NCBI GenBank assembly: GCA_036924085.1
Contig: JAVGWX010000012.1
Location: 29,659,979 to 29,723,978, forward strand
Length of the DNA: 64,000 nucleotides
Direction: 5' to 3'
Source of the DNA: Ariolimax columbianus
Lineage: Eukaryota > Mollusca > Gastropoda > Stylommatophora > Arionidae
This document shows, one piece after another, positions 53,320 through 63,244 of the stretch. A model generated the notes under the pieces. The model saw only the letters and a list, made by a program, of their open reading frames with translations. It was not told the DNA's origin and made no database searches. A program made the position numbers and the translations under genes. Positions within the stretch are counted from its first letter, which is position 1, and the number at the start of each line of letters is the position of its first letter.

Positions 53320-53995
53320 ATTCTTAGGCAGCGAAGACTGCTATTGCTGAGTCCTGTTTGTGGCATGGAAGATGGTCGCATCCAAAAAGACATTCTCTAT
53401 GGACAGTTGATGAATAGCAAAGGAACAGTCGGACGATCACAACTGCGGTTCAAAGATGTGTGTAAGTGGGAGATGGAAGCATTGGACATGAGTCTAACAT
53501 CCGGAATCAAGATGCTGAGCAGCGCATGAGCTGCAGTGGTCAGCGACTCATAGCTGACTGCTAGCGTCAGAGCCAGCGAACCAAAGCTGCCACGACCCTT
53601 CTACACCTCCACGCGGTGATCCTGGATAACAGGCTGCAGCAGGGCAGACTGGCTAAGGAGAAGGGATCGAAGAGGGAATGCTAATCCGGTACTCAAATAA
53701 TGCTTGCTGAAGTCGGATGTGTTGGACCGAAAGGTGCAAATAGCGCAGTCAAGCTGTAAACTACGACACAACGTATTCCGTTCTCTGTATTACATTCTGC
53801 TACTTAAGCCTGTTCAGTGTTTGGTAGTTGGAAATTGAGAATGAACGAAGCCAAGTCAAGCCGAGTCTAACATCCTTGGAAGACCAAGCGCAGACCGATC
53901 TCAGTGGCGGTGTTCCCTGAAGAACCAGTTCAGATTGGGAGAGGAGAAGCTCTTACAGCGCGGAGAAGTGAAACAACGCCACAAGGAAAAATAAA
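53320..53995 (+). pseudogene. LINE ORF C-terminus split by S360
   Basis: Left piece (53320-53502): ILRQRRLLLLSPVCGMEDGR, then LYGQLMNSKG and GRSQLRFKDVCKWEMEALDM, the conserved LINE C-terminal block (GRPxLRFKDVCKRD). Right piece (53863-53995), after the S360 insertion and its 13-bp TSD, gives the continuation LEDQAQ. In a shifted frame it gives DRSQWRCSLKNQF, the equivalent of DRSxWR. No RT catalytic part is present. Confidence 0.8.
53503..53862 (+). mobile_element. S360 retroelement, 13-bp TSD
   Basis: 360 bp, start ggaatcaagatgctgagcag, tail gaatgaacgaagccaagtca. Perfect 13-bp TSD gagtctaacatcc at 53490-53502 and 53863-53875. The tail is less GAA-pure than in the other copies. Confidence 0.92.
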
Positions 53996-53999
53996 ATAA

Positions 54000-54285
54000 A
54001 AAATTATGTAGAGAGTTGTCATTCCGTGGTCGAATTATTCTAAAACGAGTCATGACTAAAGGGAGTGCTAAAGAGAGTTACCATTCCAAGGTCGAATCAT
54101 CCTATAGCGAGTCATGTTTAACTGATGTACTATGGTCATTCATGACTGAAAGCGGCTACTGTAATCAGTCATGTCAGAAAGGGGCTACTAAAGTCAGTCA
54201 TGACTGAAAAGGGCTACTACATTCAGTCATGACTGAAAAGGGCTACTAAAGTCAGTCATAACTGAAAGGGGCTACTACATTATAG
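54000..54285. repeat. About 29-bp repeat, diverged
   Basis: Repeats of agtcatgactgaaaagggct followed by actaaagtc, five to six good units (54120-54285) with degenerate ones upstream. Confidence 0.85.
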
Positions 54286-54386
54286 GATGACGTTCGTGGG
54301 GAGACTAGATGATATTATTGGAAATGTTATGAATCTGAAACAAGTACTAACAACTAGCTGTCTTCATCTTTGAACAATACATAATG

Positions 54387-55378
54387 AGATGCACAACCAT
54401 CATCCGCCCATTAACTAACCTATCACTATCACGACCGAGAAGGGAGTACTGCAAGGAGACCCTATCTCGCCGAACCTATTCTCTGCATGCTTAGAGTCGA
54501 CGATGAGGCACTGCGACTGGGACAACTACTGCATCAAAATCGATGGAAGAGTTCTTAACCACCTCATACTCGCAGACGACATCGTCCTTAACACAGAGAC
54601 ACCACTGGACACGACAGAGATGCTGCGGTCACTGGACGCGCAAGGCAGAAAAGCAGGTCTAGCTATAAACCTAGAGAAAACCAGAGCTATGCGCAACCGT
54701 TTCGCAGAGCCCAACCCCATACTCTGGAGTGGAACGCCCATAGAGGATGCTGACGAATATGTTTTTCTAGGAAGGCTCGTCAACATGGAGAACATAAAAC
54801 CTGAGATCACCAGACGGAAACGATCGGCCTGGGAAGCCTTCATCATGACAGCAAAAGACGCCACAAAGGACACCAGACTACATGCGGACATCTTCGACTC
54901 GGTAGTCCTGCCAGAGCTTTGCTGTGGTAGCGAAACCTGGTCTCGGACAAAAGTAGCAGAGAACCAACTGAGAACACCTCACGCATCTCTTGAAAGACGC
55001 CTCGTGGGCATAACTCTCAGACAACAGCGGCAGAGCGAACTGCAGAACAGCGACATCCAGAGACTGTCACATATCAAGGATGGTCTACAGCACGTCAACC
55101 ATTCGAAACACCGCTGGGCTGGTCATATATCCAGAAGACACGATGAAAGATGGAGTATCATAACCACCATGTGGTACCCACTAGAAAAAAACAACCTCGG
55201 GGACGGCCCCCAACTCGCGGGCGAGATTCACTAGAAAAATACAACATTCACGACCCCACAACAGACAGACTACTATCACACTGGATGACACGCACCCGCG
55301 ACAGAAACGACTGGATCATGAGTTGGGACCTGCTCAAGGGCGACTACCCCTTGACGAAGAATGGGTCGAACTAAGAAG
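54387..55378 (+). mobile_element. RTE-type LINE, 5' truncated, 10-bp TSD
   Basis: 992-bp forward insertion between atacataatg at 54377-54386 and 55379-55388. It contains only the C-terminal half of the RT ORF and practically no 3' UTR, as is usual for RTE elements. A tRNA-SINE follows almost at once. Confidence 0.85.
54430..55374 (+). pseudogene. RTE-type reverse transcriptase, C-terminal half
   Basis: An open frame running from before the listed ATG at 54503: TEKGVLQGDPISPNLFSACL (motif B), KIDGRVLNHLILADDIVL (motif C; LADD where FADD is usual), GLAINLEKTRAM, YVFLGRLVNM, then ITRRKRSAWEAF and the C-terminal HRWAGHISRR. A one-base change in the A-run at about 55184-55190 shifts the frame. 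The true C-terminus continues in the frame 55150-55374 as RGRPPTRGRDSLEKY and RDRNDWIM. Motif A and the endonuclease are missing because of 5' truncation. It appears fairly young, since one frameshift is the main lesion. Confidence 0.88.
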
Positions 55379-55389
55379 ATACATAATGC

Positions 55390-55640
55390 AGGGACGGGGA
55401 CGGCGGGGCATAGCGGTTAAGTGAAAAGGCTCATAGCACGAGGGTGCTGAGTTCGCTCCCCAGTCACAGCACCGGCCGTTACTCCGGGGAATCAAACCCT
55501 TAGGAAATGCAGGAGAAAGCAGACCCTTACATAAAATGAAAGCCGACGCCAGATGCACTGGACCGACAGGCGCAAAATTAAAAAAAAACATAATACAATG
55601 CACGCCGCCTCGGGGAATAGAGAAATAAGGCGAACAGAAT
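55390..55640 (+). mobile_element. tRNA-derived SINE, copy 1
   Basis: Head with box A atagcggttaagtgaaaagg and box B gtgctgagttcgctcccc. Body words are agcaccggccgttactccgg, aagcagacccttacataaaa and ccgacaggcgcaaaatt. Aligns over its length with 57568-57805. It sits 2 bp after the RTE TSD. Confidence 0.85.
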
Positions 55641-56387
55641 AAAAATAAATACATAAAATAAAGGGACACGTCTTGTGCCACTGCCCTCCTTGATCACTAA
55701 AAATAAGAATACATGCTCGACTACTGCTGGTCCGCGAGCAATTAAACTTATTCTAGTGCGGCCCTCGGGCTGGATCAAGTTCGAGGCCCCCTGGTTTTAA
55801 GGCTGAAACTGGCGTCAGTCAGTTTGCTAAATGTATACGTCTCAAGTACAGCGGTTACCTGGCTAAAACAGCCGGTTCAACATGAGTGAGACTTGTCCAC
55901 GTCACAGTTCGTATACGTAATTGGCACCACCTACTTGGAAGCGTCACTCGCTAACTGTGACGCGGGAGAGGTAGAACGTGGGGGAAGGCGAAGGTGTGTT
56001 AAGTCAAGCGATGTTTTTACCTTGTGGACTACGTGTAAATCTATAAATGTTATTTAAAAACCGTTTTATTCTTGTCTCGGGCCGGGAAGATCAGCCATTA
56101 CCTTGTAAAAGCCAGTATAAGGCCCGTACTTTTATATCTGGATTAGGTTGGCACTATCGACAGGTAAAAGTTGAGGTGGTTCTATTTGGGAGAGCGACGG
56201 TGGAGATGAAGTGTTTGTTGTATGTAGTCGTGGTTTAATTGAGGATACAACCGTTGGACAGGAAGTGATAGAGATATTCAAGGTAAGTTGTCTTAGTTAT
56301 ATAGAGCATACGGCTGGTATAGTTGAAGAAGTATCAGAGAATGTTTAGCTTAATAAAAGGTGCAGCTATTTTAGATGTGACTTTATT
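55641..56387. other. No recognised feature
   Basis: Apparently unique sequence leading into the 62-bp array. Confidence 0.4.
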
Positions 56388-57195
56388 ATTTTAGATTTTA
56401 TTGGAGAATATTAAAGCTTTATTAAGCATACATAAATCATAGATGAAGTAATTTTATTGGAGAATATCATAACTTTATTGAGCATACATACATCATAGAT
56501 TAAGTGATTTTATTGGAGTATATCATAGCTTTATCGATCATACATACATCATAGATGAAGTAAAAGTGATTTTATTGGAGAATATCATAGCTTTATTGAG
56601 CATACATACATCATAGATGAAGTAAACGTGATTTTATTGGATAATATCATAGCTTTATTGAGCATACATACATCATAGATGAAGTAAAAGTGATTTTATT
56701 GGAGAATATCAGCTTTATTGAGCATACATACATCTTAGATGAAGTAAAAGTGATTTTATTGGAGAATATCATAGCTTTATTGAGCATACATACATCATAG
56801 ATGAAGTAAAAGTGATTTTATTGGAGAATATCATAGCTTTATTGAGCATACATACATCATAGATGAAGTAAAAGTGATTTTATTGGAGAATATCATAGCT
56901 TTATTGAGCATACATACATCATAGATGAAGTAAAAGTGATTTTATTGGAGAATATCATAGCTTTATTGAGCATACATACATCATAGATGAAGTAAAAGTG
57001 ATTTTATTGGAGAATATCATAGCTTTATTGAGCATACATACATCATAGATGAAGTAAAAGTGATTTTATTGGAGAATATCATAGCTTTATTGAGCATACA
57101 TACATCATTGATGAAGTAAAAGTGATTTTATTGGAGAATATCATAGCTTTATTGAGCATACATACATCATAGATGAGGTAAAAGTAATTTTATTA
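56388..57195. repeat. 62-bp minisatellite, about 13 units
   Basis: Units contain tgattttattggagaatatc and atagctttattgagcataca. Central units (56760-57110) are almost identical, while edge units are shorter (about 55 bp) and diverged, as expected for unequal exchange. Degenerate units continue to about 57330. Confidence 0.95.
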
Positions 57196-57567
57196 GAGAC
57201 TGTTTCTGCTACGTAAAGGGTATAGCTTTTGCAGATGAAATAGAAGTGATTTTATTGGAGACTTTTGCAGCTCCGTGAAGGATAGAATGTGTTTTAAATG
57301 AAGTAGAAGACATTTTTGGAGAATATCGTAGCTTCATGAAATATGCAACTATCATTCCATAAATGGTGGCATGATGCAGTTTGGAAGACTTGATTGTACG
57401 AAATCACCAGTTCAATGTCAGATGTTTCTAGAAGCTGAAATGTTAGAGACAATATCGTACGAGATCGCAAAATTGTAGTTGCAGTTGTGGATAAAGTGTT
57501 ATTATCTTCTCCATTGAACGAGTTGCCCACATTCAGATGCGTGATATAATGAAATCATTAGAGATAA

Positions 57568-57805
57568 GGGGACGGCGTGAGTTAGTGGTTGAGTGACACG
57601 GCTCACAATTCGAAGGTGCTGGGTTCGCTCTCCATTACAGCACCGGCCGTTACCCCGGGGACGCTAACCCTTAGAAAAGGCAGGAGGAAGCAGACCCTTA
57701 CATAAAATGAATGCCGAAGTAGGGTCACTGGGCCGACAGGCGCAAAATAAGATCATAGTGCAACGCACATCGCATTGGGAGATAGAGAAATAAGGCGATT
57801 ACAAA
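57568..57805 (+). mobile_element. tRNA-derived SINE, copy 2
   Basis: Box A gttagtggttgagtgacacg, box B gtgctgggttcgctctcc, body agcaccggccgttaccccgg and aagcagacccttacataaaa. Closer to a consensus tRNA head than copy 1. Confidence 0.88.
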
Positions 57806-57854
57806 AATAGATATCGCGAGATGACAAATAGGCAGGCACTTGTTTGATTTGCGT

Positions 57855-58222
57855 GTGTGTGTGCGTGCGTGCGTGCGCGCGTGCGTGATTGAGGTGGGGG
57901 AAGGTGTAAGCGTCTTCTTGTGTTGTGGGGCGGCTGACCAGCAGAGTAGATAGAGCCATTGCTTCTCCTGACGAAGTCTGGAGTGCAGTACCCAGCCTTG
58001 AGACACTTCAGTTTATTTTTCGATGTTACGTTGACCATTTTGCGGGACGCGGAGCAACTTCCTGTTCAATCACAGACACAAGTCACATTTGTTATAGTAG
58101 AGTGAGTTAGCCATCTCTCTCTCTCTCTCTGTCCCCCCCCCCCTCTCTCTCTCTCTCTCTCTGCCCCCCCCTCCCTCTCTCTCTCTCACACACACACACA
58201 TCCACTTTCTCTCTCTCTCTCT
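57855..58222. repeat. GT/GC, CT and CA microsatellites
   Basis: (GT)n/(GTGC)n at about 57855-57887, (CT)n runs with poly-C at 58108-58185, and (CA)n at 58186-58200, with about 200 bp of unique sequence between. Confidence 0.92.
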
Positions 58223-58549
58223 ATTTCTATATTCATTATCCAGGTCTTAACTCTTGGGTATCGATCAAACAATGTTTTGCATACGTTCCAGTTTATCTTG
58301 CATTTGATACGAGTATTAGTGTTTCATCCGTCTACCGATAATCGCTGTACGGAGCTTAATACCGTCTTCCCTTGTACCCAGCACTCCTTCTAACGTTGTA
58401 AGTCATCAAGTCGATTTGGGTTGGTTGGTTGGTTGATTATAGATCTAGTTGGGTCCTGTCCTTTGACCCAACCCCATATAATGGTATCATCAAGTCTTTG
58501 TGAGCTGATGTTTAGTTCCGTACAAAGTGTTCCATTTGTCTGGCCTCAG

Positions 58550-58695
58550 AGGACAAAATCCATTTCTTAGCTGGCTTTCTCTCTCGGAAAGTAAGGGTGG
58601 TAAAATTTACAGCTGGGCGTGTCGATAAAAGGGATCAAGCCAAACTACCTTGCCGCGTGAAGCAAGCGCTCTATCACCCTGGCACTCGGAGATTT
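58550..58695 (-). mobile_element. tRNA-derived SINE head
   Basis: Minus strand: tgccagggtgatagagcgct, tgcttcacgcggcaagg, then box-B-like tggcttgatccc and acgcccagctgtaaatttta. Spacing fits a tRNA. Related in its arm to the fragment at 1083. Confidence 0.6.
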
Positions 58696-58907
58696 CCTGT
58701 TATAAGGTGAGAATGTTAGCCATGAAGAGCTTGATATCAGCCGGGGATAAAACAGGCAGGAGCGCCAAGAAAGGACACAATAGAAGTGTGTACAACTAGC
58801 GAGCTACGTGAACCATTAGTATCCTTGACATTTGTTATCTGTAGGAGACTGATCACCTATGTGTCTGCACACATGGAAATGATATCATTTCTACAAAAGT
58901 ATAACTA

Positions 58908-59140
58908 TCTATCTATCTATCTAATCTAATCTAATCTAATCTAATCTAATCTAATCTAATCTAATCTAATCTAATCTAATCTAATCTAATCTAATCTAAT
59001 CTAATCCAATCCAATCCAATCCCGTCCGTCTGTCTGGTCATGTCCTGTCCTGTCCTGTCCTGTCCTGTCTTGTCCTGTCTTGTCCTATCCTATCCTGCCC
59101 TGTCATGTCTTGTCTTGTCTTGTCTTGTCCTGTCCTGTCT
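58908..59140. repeat. CTAAT and TGTCC pentanucleotide arrays
   Basis: About 17 ctaat units (58920-59004) pass into caatc, then into tgtcc/tgtct units (59038-59138), so one array evolved into the next. Confidence 0.95.
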
Positions 59141-59164
59141 GTATATTTTTTTAAATCGATCAAT

Positions 59165-59290
59165 TCGTCTTTTTTGAATAGAGAATCTCATAATCAACCC
59201 ATCTGTAAATGGGTACTTGACGAACGGAGAGGTACATTCTGCGCCGCCGCGAGAGCTATGAAGTGCATGTTCTGTCGTCGGGACTTTCAC
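59165..59290 (+). mobile_element. SINE body fragment, family of 51.4 kb
   Basis: ctgtaaatgggtacttgacg and cgagagctatgaagtgcatg align with the body at 51520-51600. The tRNA-like head is missing. Confidence 0.6.
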
Positions 59291-59562
59291 GACTGGGTAC
59301 AAAATGAGACGTCCCTGTCCTATAAACTATTTTCCATTTATCGTATATTGTCACCACTGCAACTTTTGCAGGGGTGGATCTATAACAATGGTTTTAACAC
59401 GATAAGTAGCTGGTCCCATTCACAACCCTCTTAATGGCATACTTAGAAGGTTACGACGACCGGCCTAAACTTTTCAACCCGATTTACAACACGGGTGTAT
59501 CTATTTTTAGCGTGACCCAATATCAAATATTTAGACTTTTATCAATCCTGGAAAATCCCCTC

Positions 59563-59599
<37 letters not shown>

Positions 59600-60300
59600 A
59601 ACCAATCAGAAAGAAGCGGGCGAAAATCCGTAGCTATTATTAGACTTCTTAAGGCTTTCCCGTCAAGATGAATCTGCCAAGAGTGTTGCATGGATAGGAT
59701 CCGAGGACTATGCCTTGCCATTGGCAGGCTCACAAACTTGTTCAGGTATTCAGATAATAAAATAAATCAGCACTTCCGCATGCTGCGTAAAAGTAAATGA
59801 TATTTATAGCGAGCTCCGTTCAGGGAGGCTGACAGCCATCACAAAATTAAAACACTTCCGGGTTCAATTCTTTGCCTTGGCCCAGGGGTTAAAGTTCAGG
59901 GTTTGCAAACTTTGCTTTTGTAAAGAGAAATTACTGACATATTTCGTTATTACTCATTTTTAGCTCCAACAAATTCCTGCTGCTTTTTCACCAAGTTGGA
60001 ACAAATTGGCGAGGGGAGGTTAAATTTTGGCTAAAATCTATTTTCTGTCATTTGTGATAATTTTATTATTAGAATTTCGTCCGACAATCCAGCTCCTGTT
60101 TTGTTGTCAAACGATATTGTGATTTTTTTTGCTCTTTAATTTCCTGTTTGCTATGTCGATTTCCTTCTCCTTTGCACGTTATAAATTCATAGCGGAAGAG
60201 GGGGAGGGGGGGGGGAGAGGATAGTTGACGTTCCATGAAACTTGCCTTCCCACACATTATCTAGCAAATATCTACAGAAACAAGCGGTCAGTCGTCCTCG
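59291..60300. other. No recognised gene; (AT)n at 59566-59595
   Basis: Apparently unique apart from the short AT microsatellite and a G-rich patch at about 60200. Confidence 0.4.
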
Positions 60301-60301
60301 T

Positions 60302-60970
60302 ATTACCAGTGTCTGTATGGAGCGTGTCTGGTCAGCTTGGAGTTACCAGTGTCTCTATGGAGCGTGTCTGGTCAGCTTGGAGTTACCAGTGTCTGTATGG
60401 AGCGTGTCAAGTCAGCATGGAGTTACCAGTGTCTGTATGGAGCGTGTCAAGTCAGCTTGGAGTTACCAGTGTCTGTATGTAGCGTGTCAAGTCAGCTTGG
60501 AGTTACCAGTGTCTGTAAGGAGCGTGTCAAGTCAGCTTGGAGTTACCAGTGTCTGTAAGGAGCGTGTCAAGTCAGCTTGGAGTTACCACTGTCTGTATGG
60601 AGCGTGTCAGGTCAGCTTGGAGGTAACAGTGTATGTATGGGGCGTGTCTGGTCAGCTTGGAGTTACCAGTGTCTCTATGGAGCGTGTCTGGTCAGCTTGG
60701 AGTACCAGTGTCTGTTTGGAGCGTGTAAGGTCAGCTTGGAGCTACCAGTGTCTGTATGGAGCATATCAGGTCAGCTTGGAGTTACCAGTGTCTGTATGGA
60801 GCGTGTCAGGTCAGCTTGGAGTTACCAGTGTCTGTATGGAGCGTGTCTGGTCAGCTTGAAGTTACCAGTGTCTGTATGGAGCGTGTCTGGTCAGTTTGGA
60901 GTTACCAGTGTCTCTATGGAGCGTGTCTGGTCAGCTTGGAGGTAACAGTGTCTGTATGAAGCGTGTCCGG
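60302..60970. repeat. 40-bp minisatellite, about 17 units
   Basis: Units contain ttaccagtgtctgtatggag and cgtgtcaggtcagcttgga. Two subtypes (tgtctgg and tgtcaag) cluster. The several overlapping forward frames (60225-60959) repeat every 40 residues and are artefacts. Confidence 0.94.
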
Positions 60971-61155
60971 TAATGACACTTGTGATTGTCATATGTCAAT
61001 TCGCTTCTCATCATATATTTGACACGTTTATGTCAGGTGTCCTGTTATTTGAACAGTGGCACAGACACATTTGTAGGCATGTCTCATCTGGGGCGTATTA
61101 AATAAATAGATGGGATCTTAATATGTAGTGGCCTGTTGAATAAATAGACCCGATC

Positions 61156-61822
61156 TTCTTCTTCTTCTTCTTCTTCTTCTTCTTCATTCGCAGTCAGACA
61201 GTAAGCATTATTTTTTCGAAAAAAAGCGGCGGTCATCCTGAGGCTGTCGCCACTGCCATAGAGCTTGTCTTGCAGCTCCACTGGTGATGGCCACATCTGC
61301 TCTCTCTGATCCTCGTATGTCGGGCAGTTCTGCAGAAGATGTTCAGCGGTAATTTTACCGGTACCGCACGGGCATTCGTCGGTACCACCTATCTTCAATT
61401 TGTTGAATAGGTGGTACCTCAGTCTATTGTGGTCAGTGCGAAGTCTGAAGACAACGACCTGCTTTCTTCGGTTCAACTGGTAATAGGCATCGTTTTTGGT
61501 GTAACCAGTATGTTCGGTTTCCCATTTGGTCATGTATCTGGCTTTGATAAGCCGTTTTGACTCTTCGTACGTCATACTAGTATCTATTTGTGGTAGTCTT
61601 GCACCTTCTTTTGCCAGTCTGTCTGCCTCCTCGTTGCCTTGGATGATGCAGTGTGATGGGATCCACTGTACCACTACCCTTTTTGGTGCGGACTGCTGGC
61701 ATAGTTTGCAGAGTGCTGCTCTTAAGTCATTAAGCTCAGTGTTTTTCTGGCTTTTTTGCACTGTGACTACGGCGAGAGCATCTGTAAGGAGGACTATATG
61801 GCTTTCATTTTCTTTGTGTGTC
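61156..61822 (-). mobile_element. GAA-LINE copy C, 11-bp TSD
   Basis: 667-bp minus-strand insertion with its (GAA)n tail at the low-coordinate end. Flanked by agacccgatct at 61145-61155 and 61823-61833. Other array units read agatggaatct, so the match is a true TSD and not array periodicity. Confidence 0.92.
61180..61822 (-). pseudogene. GAA-LINE C: RNase H C-half and zinc knuckle, intact frame
   Basis: A single open frame (part of 61084-61887) covers LLTDALAV (RNase H Asp), VVVQWIPSHCIIQGNEEADR (His and Asp of the final motif), a linker with KARYMTKWETEHTGYTKND, VVVFRLRTDHNRL, and CPCGTGKITAEHLLQNC (C-x-C-x8-H-x4-C). It ends in NAYCLTANE and then reads into the GAA tail as poly-Glu. It is a pseudogene by 5' truncation only. 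The coding frame is otherwise unbroken, so this insertion is young. The first RNase H Asp, Glu and all of RT are absent. Confidence 0.88.
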
Positions 61823-61975
61823 AGACCCGATCTAAATATGCTGTGGCGTGTTGAATATATAGATGGAATCTTAATCTGGTGTATCATGTTGAATAAATAG
61901 ATGGAATCTCAATCTAGTATGGCTTGTTGAATAAATAGATGGAAACTTAATCTGTTGTGACCTGTGAGGAGTCTG

Positions 61976-62507
61976 AAGATGTCCACTTGATCATCTATAT
62001 TGAGTTAGTTAAATGCGTCGTTTGATTGTTGGTCTGGATAATAGTTTTCTGACTTGTTCCCGTGCTTGCACCTTTTGGTTTCTTTAGAAACAGGATTTAT
62101 CAAGTAGCTTGTATACTTCGCTTTCCAATTGTACATAACTTACTCATGTTAATGGACTGGAAAGGGTGTCCAGCTGCCCATCAAATATAAGGCTCACACA
62201 ACCCCAAATAAACAACACACTCATTAAGTCAAAAGGCAAAGGCCACCGTCCATCAAAGACGATAATGGCATAATTAATTTTGCTAGCGCTATTTTTAGAA
62301 ATGATTAACTGCACTACTTTTTATCCCCACTCTCTCGTCTCGTGCCGCCCGACCCCAGTGGCAAGTCCTCATTAAGTACTCATTAATTACACAGTGCACA
62401 TGTAGCATACTTCAGGATAATGTAACTGCGCACTACCGTAACATGTAGCCTACACCAGCATAATGTAACTTCGCACTATAACCAATCCAGTTCTTTTCCT
62501 AGGCACT
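61976..62507. other. No recognised gene
   Basis: A decayed stretch near 61976-62110 weakly resembles GAA-LINE 3' sequence; the rest is apparently unique. Confidence 0.4.
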
Positions 62508-62519
62508 GGATTCCTGCAT

Positions 62520-62839
62520 CAAAGATGAAGATCTCGAGCAATGTATGTTCTCCCTGACACAGCTCTCAGTAGAATACCCAAGGTTGGTCATACAATGGAT
62601 TCCATCCTACTGCAATATTGAAGGCAATGAAGCTGCAGACAAACTAGCGCATATCATGACCGTGGAACACATCCTGCAAAGCTGCACGCTCACGCAGGAA
62701 AAGAGAAAACGATGCTGGCCTCGTGAGACAGATATGAGACAAAAGCTGTTTGAAGATAAAACAGCCTTACAAATAACGTTGTCCTTTGTAAGAGAAACCG
62801 GAACCTTGATCTGAGGATGAATGAAGAAGAGGAAGAAGA
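62520..62839 (+). mobile_element. GAA-LINE copy E, internally deleted, 12-bp TSD
   Basis: 320-bp forward insertion flanked by ggattcctgcat at 62508-62519 and 62840-62851; the two g's on the right could come from the tail, so at least 10 bp are certain. It ends gaatgaagaagaggaagaag. The open frame 62545-62814 has VIQWIPSYCNIEGNEAADKL, then jumps to IMTVEHILQSC and SFVRETGTLI, skipping the linker and the Cys-x-Cys. The deletion arose in the RNA/cDNA or after insertion. It is the best guide to this subfamily's 3' end. Confidence 0.9.
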
Positions 62840-62851
62840 GGATTCCTGCAT

Positions 62852-63244
62852 ACAGAAAAGCTCAATTTTTAACTTAAATGTCGTTGTGCTTGGTTGAAAA
62901 AACTTCTTTTCACATTCAAGATATAAAAATACATGTGCGCATTCAATCTATTCTTGAATGCATTAATTGACCCTGCCTCCACTATTTCCTGTAGCAATGC
63001 GTTTAAAACACCCACAACATTTAAGGCTACCAGAAACGCGTAGTATGGCTCCTATATAATGTTTCCAGACAAAAGAACGAATTAACTAGCTGCGCCTTGT
63101 AGATCATTCTGCTCAAATTTCAATGCAGCAATCCAAACAATATAAATAAACGCTGTCTCCTATCGTTTCAAAATACAAGAATATGACAATACACCCAACA
63201 AACCTGGCCATCTTGGGGATCCAGGATCGGTATAGCTGGATTCC
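62852..63244. other. No recognised feature
   Basis: Apparently unique sequence between LINE copies. Confidence 0.4.

Larger units (their letters stand above)
61095..61975. repeat. 38-bp array split by a GAA-LINE
   Basis: Units with gttgaataaatagatggaat occur at about 61095-61155 on the left and 61823-61970 on the right (starts at about 61850, 61888 and 61926). The LINE at 61156-61822 separates them. Confidence 0.85.
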
